NCBI GenBank assembly: GCA_902489475.1
Contig: CABUAH010000043.1
Location: 1-17,315 of the forward strand
Direction of reading: 5' to 3'
Origin: an uncultured Oscillospiraceae bacterium
Lineage (GTDB): Bacteria > Bacillota > Clostridia > Oscillospirales > Ruminococcaceae
Length of the DNA stretch: 17,315 nucleotides
The notes under the pieces were generated by a model. The model had not been told where the DNA came from and ran no database searches. It saw nothing but the letters and a program-made list of their open reading frames with translations. Positions 6,686 through 14,885 of the stretch are shown here, one piece after another. A program made the position numbers and the translations under genes. Each line of letters opens with the position of its first letter. The first letter of the stretch is position 1.

Positions 6686-6928
6686 TTGAAAGAACTCTAT
6701 CTTAACTATTTAAAAGACGCTAAAAGACTTTTTGAACGAATTCACATTCTTAAGGAAACAAGACGCTGCTGTTTTGATGTTAACGAAATTAAAAAGCTTA
6801 CTGCAAGGATCGATCTTCTTACAACAGAACGGCTTGAGCTTTTAAGGGATTCTAAGGACATTGCAAAATATCTGACTGACGATGAGCTTTTGGAAATAGC
6901 TCAGATTTACAGAGGGAACGCTTGCTGA
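6686..6928 (+). CDS. Small helical protein of unknown function
   Basis: 80 residues, highly charged and predicted almost all-helical (KDAKRLFERIHILKETRR, NEIKKLTARIDLLTTERLELL), with a coiled-coil tendency and an internal Cys-Cys. I do not recognise a named family. Translation starts at TTG 6686, supported by GAAAGGA ending eight bases upstream; there is no in-frame ATG nearby. Its stop overlaps the ATG of the next gene (TGATG), so the two are coupled and probably act together. It is the first gene after a promoter carrying a LexA-like box. Possible roles include a partner of the sigma-like protein or a phage-derived accessory protein; neither can be shown here. Confidence 0.7.
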   Translation: MKELYLNYLKDAKRLFERIHILKETRRCCFDVNEIKKLTARIDLLTTERLELLRDSKDIAKYLTDDELLEIAQIYRGNAC

Positions 6929-7218
6929 TGAAAAGAGTTTTTTATCCTGTTGATCTGTTTAAAAGTATTGCTGAAGAAACAAGTGACGATGAAGAAGTTA
7001 TGGACAAGCACAAAGCAATGAAAAGAGCCTTGTACTTAGTAATTAACAACGATTTGACAAAAACTCAAAAAAGCTATATCATTTTATATTATAAGCATGA
7101 AATGAAAATTTCTGAAATTGCTGAAAAATACGGCGTAAATCGTTCAACTGTTTCAAGGACGATCAAGCGTGCAAAGGAAAAGATTTTTAACATTCTAAAA
7201 TATTACACTTATTTCTGA
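6928..7218 (+). CDS. Sigma-70 region 4-like DNA-binding protein
   Basis: 96 residues from ATG 6928, which is preceded by AGAGGGA ten bases upstream; a TTG at 6922 would add two residues. The C-terminal half (about 43-90) contains LTKTQKSYIILYYKHEMKISEIAEKYGVNRSTVSRTIKRAKEKI, the helix-turn-helix arrangement of sigma-70 region 4 that binds -35 elements. There is no region 2, so it is unlikely to be a complete sigma factor. Such short proteins are common in phages and integrative elements and also occur as chromosomal regulators. Its stop codon TGA runs into the GAGG ribosome binding site of the decarboxylase gene, so the genes are probably in one transcript. Confidence 0.8.
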   Translation: MKRVFYPVDLFKSIAEETSDDEEVMDKHKAMKRALYLVINNDLTKTQKSYIILYYKHEMKISEIAEKYGVNRSTVSRTIKRAKEKIFNILKYYTYF

Positions 7219-7227
7219 GGAACATTT

Positions 7228-8553
7228 ATGAAAACACCTATTTATGATTTCTTAAAACAATATGACAAGGAAAACCCCGTGCGTCTTCATATGCCGGGCA
7301 GCAAAGGCAAAATAAACATTCCCTTTGGATTCGACATAACTGAAATTGACGGAGCTGATTTTTTATTTTCGCCGAGCGGAATTATAAAAGAAAGTGAAAT
7401 AAATGCATCTATTCTCTTTAACACGGGTGCTACACTTTATTCGACTGAGGGTTCTTCCCTTTGTATCAAAACAATGATAGCGCTTTTAAAAAAAGCAGGT
7501 GTAACCCGTATCCTCGCTGCAAGAAATGCACACGTTTCCTTTTTAAATGCTTGCATTTTATCAGATATGGAAGTTACATGGATCTATCCAGACGGCAAGC
7601 TGACAAGCATTTGCAGCGGAGATTACACAGCCAAAACAATTGACAAAGCTTTAAAGAAAACAAGAATAAAGGCTGTTTATGTCACAAGTCCTGATTATCT
7701 CGGAAATATTTTAGATATTAAAGCTATGTCAGAGGTTTGTAAAAAACACGGGGCTTATCTGATTGTTGACAACGCACACGGCGCTTATCTTAAATTTCTT
7801 GCGCCTGATCTTCATCCTATCTCGCAGGGTGCTGATATGTGCTGTGACTCTGCACACAAAACGCTTCCGGTAATGACGGGAGGAGCATATCTTCACATAA
7901 ACAAAAACACAAACGAAACTTTTATCAAAAACGCAAAAAGCGTTATGAGTGTTTTCGCTACTACATCGCCTTCTTATATGATAATGGCTTCTCTTGACTT
8001 TGCAAACAAAATTATAAACGATGAAATAAGAAGATTCAACGAAACGGCTTTAATGGTTGAAAGACTTAAGTCCGAACTTTTGAGTCTTGGATTTATTAAC
8101 ATTTCAAGAGAACCGTTTAAAATTGCAATCGACGCTGTTAATTCCAATATAAATGCATATGAGCTTTACAGATTCTTAAGAGAAAAAAATGTTGTTTCGG
8201 AATATTATGATGAAGCTGTTCTTGTTATGATGTTCTCCGCATTGAACGGAGAGGACGATTACATTAAAACCCTCTCGGCATTTAAAGAAGCTGTCGGCAG
8301 AATAGGTCCAAACTGTTTTGAAGAAACTAAACTGATTATTTCCGAAAAAGTTCAAAGGCTAAATATGCGTGATGCATTTTTTGCAGACTCTGAAGATATA
8401 AGTATTGACCTTGCTAAGGGACGCATATGCTCACAAACAAAAACAGTTTGTCCCCCGTGCATACCCATAATATGTACAGGAGAAGTTTTTGATGAAAATG
8501 CAATAAAAATTCTAAAAAGGTATGGCATTTTAAATGTAAGTGTGGTAAAATAA
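7228..8553 (+). CDS. Orn/Lys/Arg decarboxylase family protein (YaaO-like)
   Basis: PLP-dependent fold-type I enzyme, 441 residues, slightly shorter than typical members. Seen: VRLHMPGSKGK at 18-28, DNAHGAY at 181-187 (the cofactor-contacting Asp) and DSAHKTLPVMTGGAYLHI with the Schiff-base Lys211, so catalysis is plausible. The family decarboxylates arginine, lysine or ornithine to polyamine precursors. Substrate cannot be assigned, and B. subtilis YaaO itself is poorly characterised. Position before holB and ricT matches the yaaO–tmk–holB–yaaT order of Firmicutes, except that tmk is absent. Start ATG 7228 with GAGG overlapping the upstream stop. Confidence 0.9.
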   Translation: MKTPIYDFLKQYDKENPVRLHMPGSKGKINIPFGFDITEIDGADFLFSPSGIIKESEINASILFNTGATLYSTEGSSLCIKTMIALLKKAGVTRILAARNAHVSFLNACILSDMEVTWIYPDGKLTSICSGDYTAKTIDKALKKTRIKAVYVTSPDYLGNILDIKAMSEVCKKHGAYLIVDNAHGAYLKFLAPDLHPISQGADMCCDSAHKTLPVMTGGAYLHINKNTNETFIKNAKSVMSVFATTSPSYMIMASLDFANKIINDEIRRFNETALMVERLKSELLSLGFINISREPFKIAIDAVNSNINAYELYRFLREKNVVSEYYDEAVLVMMFSALNGEDDYIKTLSAFKEAVGRIGPNCFEETKLIISEKVQRLNMRDAFFADSEDISIDLAKGRICSQTKTVCPPCIPIICTGEVFDENAIKILKRYGILNVSVVK

Positions 8554-8624
8554 TAACTAAGAATTTTTAGTTTATAAGCTAAAATGTAACAGATGCGATT
8601 TTGGGATTTTACTGAGAGGTTTTT

Positions 8625-9605
8625 ATGGACAGATTCGATATTTTCGGAAACGAATATGCTAAAGACAAGCTTTCCTCTATGATTTCTAAAGACAGAATGA
8701 TTCCCTCAATTTTGATTTGCGGGGAAAAGGGACTCGGTAAAAAAACAATGGCTAAATATATAGCGGCTGCCCTTAACTGTGAAAGCCGAAGCGGAAAGCC
8801 TTGCGGAAAATGCAGGAGCTGTTTAACGGCAATGCATTCAAATCACCCTGATATCATTTTCGTAACTCCCTCATCAAAATCAGGTCTTTACCGAGTTAAA
8901 GAGGATATTCGTCCTATTACTTCTGACGCATATATTTCCCCAAACGAGTCAGGGAAAAAGGTGTATATTATTGCAGACGCCGAAAAGCTGGGCGGGGAAT
9001 GTCAAAACGCTCTATTAAAGATTTTTGAAGAGCCGCCCGGCGAAACCGTCTTTATTCTTACTGCAGAAAATAAGCAAAGCGTTTTAGAAACTGTTCTTTC
9101 AAGAGTTTTCTGCTTTGAAATGAGTGCTGTCAGCGAGGAAGAAGCTAAGCATTATCTTATTCAAAACGGATTCAGCGAACAAGACGCTCAAAAAGCGCAG
9201 TCTGCCTTCCCAGGAAATATCGGCAGACAAATCGAATATCTAAAAGGCGGAGATGTTTTTGACAGCGTTGTTATTGCCAGAGCAATTATAGACGCTGTTT
9301 GCCAAAAAAATGAATATGAGCTTTTAAAAACATTATCTGAACTTAATTCAAGAATTCAGGCAGACAATGTTTTAGATATTATTCTTCAAATACTTGGCTC
9401 TGCTTTAGAGTATTCAACCGGCGCAAACGCTTCTATGTGTTCCTACAACGAAGGAGCAAAAGCGCTTGCTGCAAAATTCACCTGTGAAATGATCGTGAAA
9501 ATACACGACAAAATCACTTTCACGAGAGCAAAAATTCAGGGATATGCAAATTTGTCTATCACTGCCGCTTCCTTAACGGCTGAGATTGCAGAAATTTTGT
9601 TTTAG
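8625..9605 (+). CDS. holB: DNA polymerase III delta' subunit (clamp loader)
   Basis: 326 residues, the length expected for delta'. The N-terminal AAA+ module has a P-loop-like GEKGLGKKT at 33-41 and a zinc module with Cys52, Cys60, Cys63 and Cys66. The sensor/DEAD-like region ADAEKLGGECQNALLKIFEEPP is followed by LSRV, matching the SRC-motif region. Delta' is the rigid stator of the clamp-loader ring that loads the beta sliding clamp. A DnaX-like protein is the alternative, but the length and the ricT neighbour favour holB. AGAGG precedes ATG 8625. It begins 71 bases after the decarboxylase and is followed by an unusual structured stretch before ricT. Confidence 0.93.
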   Translation: MDRFDIFGNEYAKDKLSSMISKDRMIPSILICGEKGLGKKTMAKYIAAALNCESRSGKPCGKCRSCLTAMHSNHPDIIFVTPSSKSGLYRVKEDIRPITSDAYISPNESGKKVYIIADAEKLGGECQNALLKIFEEPPGETVFILTAENKQSVLETVLSRVFCFEMSAVSEEEAKHYLIQNGFSEQDAQKAQSAFPGNIGRQIEYLKGGDVFDSVVIARAIIDAVCQKNEYELLKTLSELNSRIQADNVLDIILQILGSALEYSTGANASMCSYNEGAKALAAKFTCEMIVKIHDKITFTRAKIQGYANLSITAASLTAEIAEILF

Positions 9606-9624
9606 TTTTTAAATCGGAGCAACA

Positions 9625-9760
9625 CTCTGCTTTGCTTGCAAAGAGCAGAGCGCAGCACCCGATTGCAACCAGTGCTGGGAGCGTTAGCTCCTCAGAATTT
9701 CAGTGGGAGATTATTACTCCCACTGAAATTCTGAAATGGAATCCGCCGCTTTAGAGGCGG
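9625..9760. repeat. Palindrome-rich insertion between holB and ricT
   Basis: Four hairpins in a row. (1) CTCTGCTTTGC paired with GCAAA and GCAGAG at 9625-9650, with a two-base bulge. (2) GGAGC-GTTA-GCTCC at 9678-9691. (3) An 18-bp perfect stem, 9692-9709 with 9717-9734, around a 7-base loop. (4) CCGCC/GGCGG at 9743-9760 with loop GCTTTAGA. No T-run follows hairpin 3, so it is not a standard terminator. Hairpins 3 and 4 resemble the subterminal hairpins of IS200/IS605-type elements or their non-autonomous derivatives. A folded RNA or attenuator within the operon is the alternative. Confidence 0.65.
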
Positions 9761-9825
9761 GGGACATCTGCGCTTAGGTTATATAAGGGATCTTCCCACA
9801 CATTTTTTAAAGAAAGGTTTTTATT

Positions 9826-10689
9826 ATGGCTGAAGTAATCGGTGTAAAATTTAAAAGTATCGGAAAGGTTTATTACTTCTCTCCAAACGGACTTGAAACA
9901 GCTATCGGTGACAAGGTAATTGTCGAAACCGCAAGAGGAATTGAATGCGGTGAAGTTGCGATGGAGCTTAAGGAGATTTCCGACAGTGAAATCAACTCTC
10001 CCCTTAAAAGCGTTATAAGAAAAGCAACTGCTAAGGATTTAGAAACTATTGAGCTTAACCGAAAAAAAGAAAAGGAAGCTTTTAAGGTTTGCGAGCAGAA
10101 AATTCTAAAACACGGACTCGAAATGAATCTAATTGATGTTGAATGTACTTTCGACAACAATAAGCTTTTGTTTTATTTTACCGCCGACAACCGAGTTGAT
10201 TTCAGAGAGCTTGTTAAAGACCTCGCAAGTGTTTTCAGAACAAGAATTGAGCTTAGACAAATCGGTGTTCGTGACGAAGCAAAGCTTTTAGGAGGTCTTG
10301 GAATATGCGGACGTCCGTTTTGCTGTAAGACTTTTTTGGGAGATTTTCAGCCCGTATCCATTAAAATGGCCAAAGAACAAAGCTTATCGCTTAATCCTAC
10401 AAAAATCAGCGGAACCTGCGGAAGGCTAATGTGCTGTTTAAAATACGAGCAGGATTGCTATGAGGAGCTTTTAAAGGTAACCCCAAAAGCCGGCGCACTT
10501 GTAAAAACTCCTGAAGGAAACGGCGTTGTTGAGGACGTAAATCTACTTACAGGAAAGCTCAGAGTTAAAAACACCGAAACAGAAGCTGTAAACACCTATC
10601 ACAAAGACGATGTTGCAGTTTTAAAAGACTCAAGAATATCGGTGAACAAAGACGAAATCAAAGCTCTGAAATCATTGGAGGATATGTAA
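9826..10689 (+). CDS. ricT: PSP1-domain protein RicT (YaaT)
   Basis: 287 residues. The PSP1 C-terminal domain carries the cysteine clusters CGRPFCC (161-167) and CGRLMCC (198-204), the signature of RicT. In B. subtilis RicT forms a complex with RicA and RicF that binds iron-sulfur clusters, works with RNase Y in processing operon mRNAs, and is needed for sporulation, competence and biofilm formation. The N-terminal MAEVIGVKFKSIGKVYYFSP is also typical. The start ATG 9826 follows AAAGAAAGG. Position after holB is conserved in Firmicutes. Its stop overlaps the start of the next gene (TAATG). Confidence 0.93.
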   Translation: MAEVIGVKFKSIGKVYYFSPNGLETAIGDKVIVETARGIECGEVAMELKEISDSEINSPLKSVIRKATAKDLETIELNRKKEKEAFKVCEQKILKHGLEMNLIDVECTFDNNKLLFYFTADNRVDFRELVKDLASVFRTRIELRQIGVRDEAKLLGGLGICGRPFCCKTFLGDFQPVSIKMAKEQSLSLNPTKISGTCGRLMCCLKYEQDCYEELLKVTPKAGALVKTPEGNGVVEDVNLLTGKLRVKNTETEAVNTYHKDDVAVLKDSRISVNKDEIKALKSLEDM

Positions 10690-11312
10690 TGCCTTCAACG
10701 ATGATTCATCTTTTTATTGCAGACAATCTAAAAGATGATCTTAAAGTATGCGACTGCGGTCAATTTTATTTAGGTGCAATCTCGCCCGATGCTGTAAACA
10801 TTTTTGGTAAGGCTTCAAAGGAACTAAGATATTCCGCACATTTGAGAAGCGCTGACTATAACGAATGGATTGATAATATTTCAAGGTTTGTAAAGGATAA
10901 TAAGGATTTAAGTGAAAAAGACTCCGACTTTTTTAAAGGCTTTGTTGTACATCTAATAACTGATATCGCTTGGGATCAAACGGCACAGCCTGTTTTATTT
11001 GATAAAATGCTTGCAAAGGGTGTTTCTAAGGATGAACTAAACTTTGCAAAATGGGACGAGCTTTGCGGATTTGACAATAATGCTGTAGAGCTTGAGCTTT
11101 GGACAAAGGTTATAAAACCAAGTTTAAAAGCTGCTTCTATAAAGCAATCTTACACTGTGGACAAAGAGCTTTTAATAAAAACACACAGCTTTGTTGTAAA
11201 TGAGGGATTCGTTAATAAAGCAGCAAGTACAACCAGCCTTATTACAAATGATATGCTAAATGCGGCGTCTGACAGAGCATATGAGCTTATTAAGACCATA
11301 AGTTTTAATTAA
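10689..11312 (+). CDS. Zinc-dependent phospholipase C-like protein
   Basis: 207 residues resembling the zinc-dependent phospholipase C / nuclease P1 fold: MPSTMIHLFIADNL at the start, SPDA (Asp34), SAHLRSAD (His51) and FKGFVVHLITDIAWDQ (His88, Asp92), a likely metal-binding set with His7. No signal peptide is visible, so the protein should be cytoplasmic, unlike secreted phospholipases; its substrate is unknown. GGAGG seven bases upstream and the one-base overlap with ricT (TAATG) mark a coupled last gene of the operon. A strong terminator follows. Confidence 0.7.
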   Translation: MPSTMIHLFIADNLKDDLKVCDCGQFYLGAISPDAVNIFGKASKELRYSAHLRSADYNEWIDNISRFVKDNKDLSEKDSDFFKGFVVHLITDIAWDQTAQPVLFDKMLAKGVSKDELNFAKWDELCGFDNNAVELELWTKVIKPSLKAASIKQSYTVDKELLIKTHSFVVNEGFVNKAASTTSLITNDMLNAASDRAYELIKTISFN

Positions 11313-11330
11313 AATTATTTGATAAACAAA

Positions 11331-11362
11331 GAAGAAGCGGCAATTTTATATGCCGCTTCTTC
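11331..11362 (+). terminator. Rho-independent terminator of the decarboxylase–ricT operon
   Basis: A 12-bp perfect stem, GAAGAAGCGGCA (11331-11342) with TGCCGCTTCTTC (11351-11362), an 8-base loop, then TTTTAG on the plus strand. It lies between convergent operons and may also stop minus-strand transcripts from spoVS. Confidence 0.88.
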
Positions 11363-11407
11363 TTTTAGTATGAAAGGATGAAATAGAAAAATACTATATA
11401 ATCAAAT

Positions 11408-11668
11408 TTATCTGTTCTCGCAAACAAGCCTTAACGCTGTTCGTTCTTCACCGTCAATTGTAATGTTCGCAAATGACGGAATACATACCAGATCAATTCC
11501 CACGGGTGCTAAATACCCTCTTGCTATGGCTATTGCTTTGATAGCCTGATTTGCAGCTCCTGCTCCTACTGCCTGAACCTCGACCGAATTCGACTCTCTC
11601 AAGATACCGGCAATTGCACCGGCAACAGAGTTAGGAGAGGAGTGTGATGAAACCTTAAGTACTTCCAT
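11408..11668 (-). CDS. spoVS: Stage V sporulation protein S
   Basis: 86 residues, the standard SpoVS length, beginning MEVLKVSSHSSPNSVAGAIAGILRE with VQAVGAGAANQAIKAIAIARGYLAP in the middle. SpoVS is an Alba-like small protein needed for spore coat assembly and late sporulation in Bacillus. GGAGGT lies eight bases before ATG 11668. It follows ymdB, the order seen in B. subtilis, but a separate promoter lies in the 139-base gap, so it may be transcribed both with ymdB and alone. Confidence 0.96.
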   Translation of the reverse strand: MEVLKVSSHSSPNSVAGAIAGILRESNSVEVQAVGAGAANQAIKAIAIARGYLAPVGIDLVCIPSFANITIDGEERTALRLVCENR

Positions 11669-11755
11669 CTTAATACCTCCGCTGAATATCCAAATATTAA
11701 TGAATTAGTAGTGCGTCGAATGTCAAGATCAGTATAATAACTTTTGTCTATATAC

Positions 11756-11784
11756 ATTTTAACAAATCCTATAGAAAATGTCAA
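11756..11784 (-). promoter_or_regulatory. Promoter of spoVS
   Basis: On the minus strand TTGACA (11784-11779), 17 bases, TAAAAT (11761-11756). The predicted leader is about 80 bases. A second TTGACA lies inside the leader without a good -10. Confidence 0.7.
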
Positions 11785-11807
11785 CAGTCAGACTCACTTT
11801 TTGTGAA

Positions 11808-12575
11808 TTATCGCTTAATTATGCGTTCAATTTTTGTTGCTTTTCCCGAATGTTCGTCAAATTCTATTACTATTGCGTTTAAAAATTGAGGGTTTTTGCT
11901 TATTTCAAATCTTACAGGATAATGAGTTACAAGTTTTCTTGTTGCAATGTCGCTCTCAACTCCTAATACAGAGTCCTCTGCACCTGTCATTCCGACATCG
12001 GTTATATATGCCGTACCCTCTTTAAGTATTGTTTCATCGGAAGTTTGAACATGAGTATGTGTTCCCATAACAGCAGTAACTCTTCCTCTCAGATAATTTC
12101 CCATTGCCTTTTTCTCCGCTGTTGCTTCAGCATGAAAGTCAACAAATATATTTTTGGTTTCAAGCGAGGACATAAGCCTGTCAGCTGTCAAAAACGGATT
12201 ATCAAGCGAATCGAGATATACCGTACCTTGAAGGTTTATTATGGCAACGCTTGCTTTACCCAAATCCAGCACACATACTCCCTTTCCGATAACTTCTTCA
12301 GGATAATTTGCCGGGCGAAGTAAAAAATCATAGCTGTCAAAAAGCTCTACGCTGTCACGTTTTGAAAAAGCATGATTACCTGTTGTAATAACATCCGCTC
12401 CAAGCGAAATAAGGCGTTTTAAAGAATGCTCAGTAACTCCGTTACCGTTAGCGGCATTCTCTCCGTTTACAACTATTACATCCGGAGAATACTCTTTCTT
12501 TAACGAATAGATTTTTTCCTCTAAAAAATCTATTCCTCTATCTCCTACAACATCCCCTATAAATAAAAGCTTCAT
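11808..12575 (-). CDS. ymdB: YmdB-family metallophosphoesterase
   Basis: 255 residues, usual for YmdB. Metal ligands are seen in FIGDVVGDRG (Asp8), NGENAANGNG (Glu39, Asn40), TTGNHAF (Asn67, His68), FHAEATAEK and GTHTHVQT. YmdB is a dinuclear-metal phosphodiesterase that hydrolyses 2',3'-cyclic nucleotides and in B. subtilis affects biofilm and motility decisions. GGAG of its ribosome binding site overlaps the stop of the histidine kinase gene (TAGGAG), implying coupling. In Bacillus the upstream neighbour is rny; here it is a two-component system. spoVS follows. Confidence 0.95.
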   Translation of the reverse strand: MKLLFIGDVVGDRGIDFLEEKIYSLKKEYSPDVIVVNGENAANGNGVTEHSLKRLISLGADVITTGNHAFSKRDSVELFDSYDFLLRPANYPEEVIGKGVCVLDLGKASVAIINLQGTVYLDSLDNPFLTADRLMSSLETKNIFVDFHAEATAEKKAMGNYLRGRVTAVMGTHTHVQTSDETILKEGTAYITDVGMTGAEDSVLGVESDIATRKLVTHYPVRFEISKNPQFLNAIVIEFDEHSGKATKIERIIKR

Positions 12576-12583
12576 AACTACTC

Positions 12584-14125
12584 CTATCTGTTTTTACTTT
12601 GTTTTGAGCGCTTCTTTTTTATTTCCCCGGAAATATTTTCGTTCTTATCAAAGTCCTTGGCTTCTGTGAACTCAAACCAAAATACAGACCCTTTTCCCTC
12701 TTCACTCATCACGCCAAAAGGAATTTCATGACTTTTAAGAATGCCCTTTACAATAGAAAGCCCGATTCCGCTTCCTACAACCTCTCTTTGAGTTTTGTTT
12801 CCCCTGTAATATCTGTCGAATATAATCGGAAGCATATCCTTAGGAATTCCGACTCCATGATCTATAATCTCAATTCGCACTGACGAACCCTTGTTTATCT
12901 GCTTAATTTGAATATCCTTGCTGTCGCCGGAATAGTTTATGGCATTGTTCACTAAGTTATAAAGAACCTGTGACATCTTATCGAAATCAGCTAAAACAAG
13001 CTTATCCTCAGACTTAATAACCTCTATATTATATCCGTCACGCTCTATTAGCAAAGTATATCTTTTTAATACGTCGTCTAAAAACTTGTGCACGCTAAAC
13101 TTAGAAAGATTAAGCTCAGCATTTGAGCTTTCAAGCTTCGACAGCTCAAGCATATTATTAACAAGCGCTGTAAGCCGATCAGATTCTTCTATGATAACAT
13201 CTATATGTTCCGCTCGTTTTTTGGGATTATCACCGGACAAATCCCTAATCATTTCCGCATACGCTTTAATCATAGTAAGCGGTGTCCTTAAATCATGGGA
13301 TACGTTTGCGATAAGATCTTTTCTCAGATTTGATACCTTTGAAATCTCGTCCTTGGCGTTATTCAAGGTTTCAGCAAGCTCGGACGTCTCCTTATAATCA
13401 TCTCCGCTAAACACAACGTCCATATCTCCCTGACCGAACTTTTTGGCTGTCGTAGTTATACGAGAGATAGGCTTTGAAATTTTCCTTGAAATAATTATTG
13501 CAAATATAAAGCTTATTTCAACAATTATTATTGTTACAAAAAACAGATTTTTCTTAAAAAGCGTCAAAGCCGAGGTAACAGGTTCGATCGTTGTTTCAAC
13601 ATAAACCACAAAACTTTCCTCTGTGTTTTCATCAATCCTCATAGCGCATATGAGCTCATCACTGTCAAAATGCGTATTTTTGTAAAATTCAGTTGCAAAC
13701 TTATCGCCTTTGTTTATAAGCTCCGACCTAAGCATATACATACTTTTCCCGTACTTCTTATAAACATCATCATAAAGAAAAGAATATCTTCCCAAGTTAT
13801 TCTCGATATAACATATATTTCCCGATATATCTGTAATTACTATACATACTCCGTTTTTAAATGCAAGTCCGGATATATAGTCGGAGATATTGGGGTTTGA
13901 AATTTCCCTTTCAACATCCGCACATATTTCTTCCGCAATATTTATTTTTGATGCTCTATAATAGCTTGACAAAAAGAAAAATTGTATTGCCCACATAAGC
14001 AGCATTATAACTATAGATGACAATGTAAAGTACATACAGATTATTGTGCTTAAGCTATGATTTTTCGGGCTGAACGCATTTTTCACGCTTGTAAAAAAGC
14101 TAGGTGTATCAGCAGATTTTTTCAA
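12584..14125 (-). CDS. Sensor histidine kinase with extracytoplasmic domain
   Basis: 513 residues. TM1 about 27-53, an extracytoplasmic domain about 54-191, TM2 about 193-213, HAMP 214-265, HisKA with phospho-accepting His277 (NVSHDLRTPLTM), and an HATPase domain with Asn394, DHGVGIP at 422-428 and GSGIGL at 451-456. A basic tail follows after about 489. It autophosphorylates on His277 and should phosphorylate the adjacent response regulator. The most likely start is TTG 14125, overlapping the regulator by 17 bases; no nearby ATG fits before TM1. No ligand can be named. Confidence 0.94.
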   Translation of the reverse strand: MKKSADTPSFFTSVKNAFSPKNHSLSTIICMYFTLSSIVIMLLMWAIQFFFLSSYYRASKINIAEEICADVEREISNPNISDYISGLAFKNGVCIVITDISGNICYIENNLGRYSFLYDDVYKKYGKSMYMLRSELINKGDKFATEFYKNTHFDSDELICAMRIDENTEESFVVYVETTIEPVTSALTLFKKNLFFVTIIIVEISFIFAIIISRKISKPISRITTTAKKFGQGDMDVVFSGDDYKETSELAETLNNAKDEISKVSNLRKDLIANVSHDLRTPLTMIKAYAEMIRDLSGDNPKKRAEHIDVIIEESDRLTALVNNMLELSKLESSNAELNLSKFSVHKFLDDVLKRYTLLIERDGYNIEVIKSEDKLVLADFDKMSQVLYNLVNNAINYSGDSKDIQIKQINKGSSVRIEIIDHGVGIPKDMLPIIFDRYYRGNKTQREVVGSGIGLSIVKGILKSHEIPFGVMSEEGKGSVFWFEFTEAKDFDKNENISGEIKKKRSKQSKNR

Positions 14126-14786
14126 ACTTATATCCCATTCCTCTCAAAGTCACTATAAGATTCCTGTATTCTCCTAGACTGTTTCTGAGCATTTTTATAT
14201 GTGTGTCAACCGTTCTGTCATCCCCGTAAAAGTCATATCCCCAGACTTCCTCTAAAAGCTTGTCTCTTGAAAGAGCAATGTTCATGTTCCTTACAAGGTA
14301 AAACAACAGATCATACTCCTTAGGCGTCATCTGAGCTTTTTCTCCGTTCACCAAAACCTCACGGGCAGTAAAATTAATTGTAAGTCCCTTATAGGTTATG
14401 ACCTCTTCCTCGCCGGACGCACCGAATGACGAACGCTTCATGACAGCACGTATTCTTGCTATAAGCTCTTTCGGTGAAAAAGGCTTTACGACATAATCGT
14501 CAATTCCAAGCTCGAATCCGAAAAGCTTATCGTATTCCTCGCCCCTTGCGGACAGCATTATAATAGGAGTGCTTTTTGTCTTTCTTATCTCTTTACAGGC
14601 TGAAAAGCCATCCAGTCTGGGCATCATTATATCCATTACAATTATATCAATATCGTTTTCGTTCGCTTTTGACACAGCTTCCATTCCATCTTGTGCTTCA
14701 ATAACGTCAAAGCCGTCAAACTCAGCATATTCCCTTACTACATCACGGATTTTTTTCTCATCATCTACAATTAAAAGTGTCGGCAT
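14109..14786 (-). CDS. OmpR/PhoB-family response regulator
   Basis: 225 residues. The receiver domain has Asp8/Asp9, phospho-acceptor Asp52 (VMDIMMPRLDG), Ser79 (MLSARGEE) and Lys101 (KPFSPKEL). The C-terminal winged helix ends with VDTHIKMLRNSLGEYRNLIVTLRGMGYKFE, typical of OmpR-type DNA-binding domains. I start it at ATG 14786 because GGAGGA lies seven bases upstream and the receiver core begins at once; upstream codons to 14816 would add MNNKGTEDII. It is first in a likely operon with the kinase, ymdB and spoVS. Confidence 0.95.
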   Translation of the reverse strand: MPTLLIVDDEKKIRDVVREYAEFDGFDVIEAQDGMEAVSKANENDIDIIVMDIMMPRLDGFSACKEIRKTKSTPIIMLSARGEEYDKLFGFELGIDDYVVKPFSPKELIARIRAVMKRSSFGASGEEEVITYKGLTINFTAREVLVNGEKAQMTPKEYDLLFYLVRNMNIALSRDKLLEEVWGYDFYGDDRTVDTHIKMLRNSLGEYRNLIVTLRGMGYKFEKIC

Positions 14787-14885
14787 AATTATGTCCTCCG
14801 TTCCTTTATTATTCATATCAATTATATAAACTTTTTGTGTGTATCTTGTGACAGCTAAGCTGCCGATGCATTTCTTTTCAATAAC

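Noticed and set aside
8557..8574. AACTAA/TTAGTT hairpin after the decarboxylase gene as a terminator
   Set aside because: All-AT weak stem without GC pairs or a clear U-tract; holB follows closely on the same strand.
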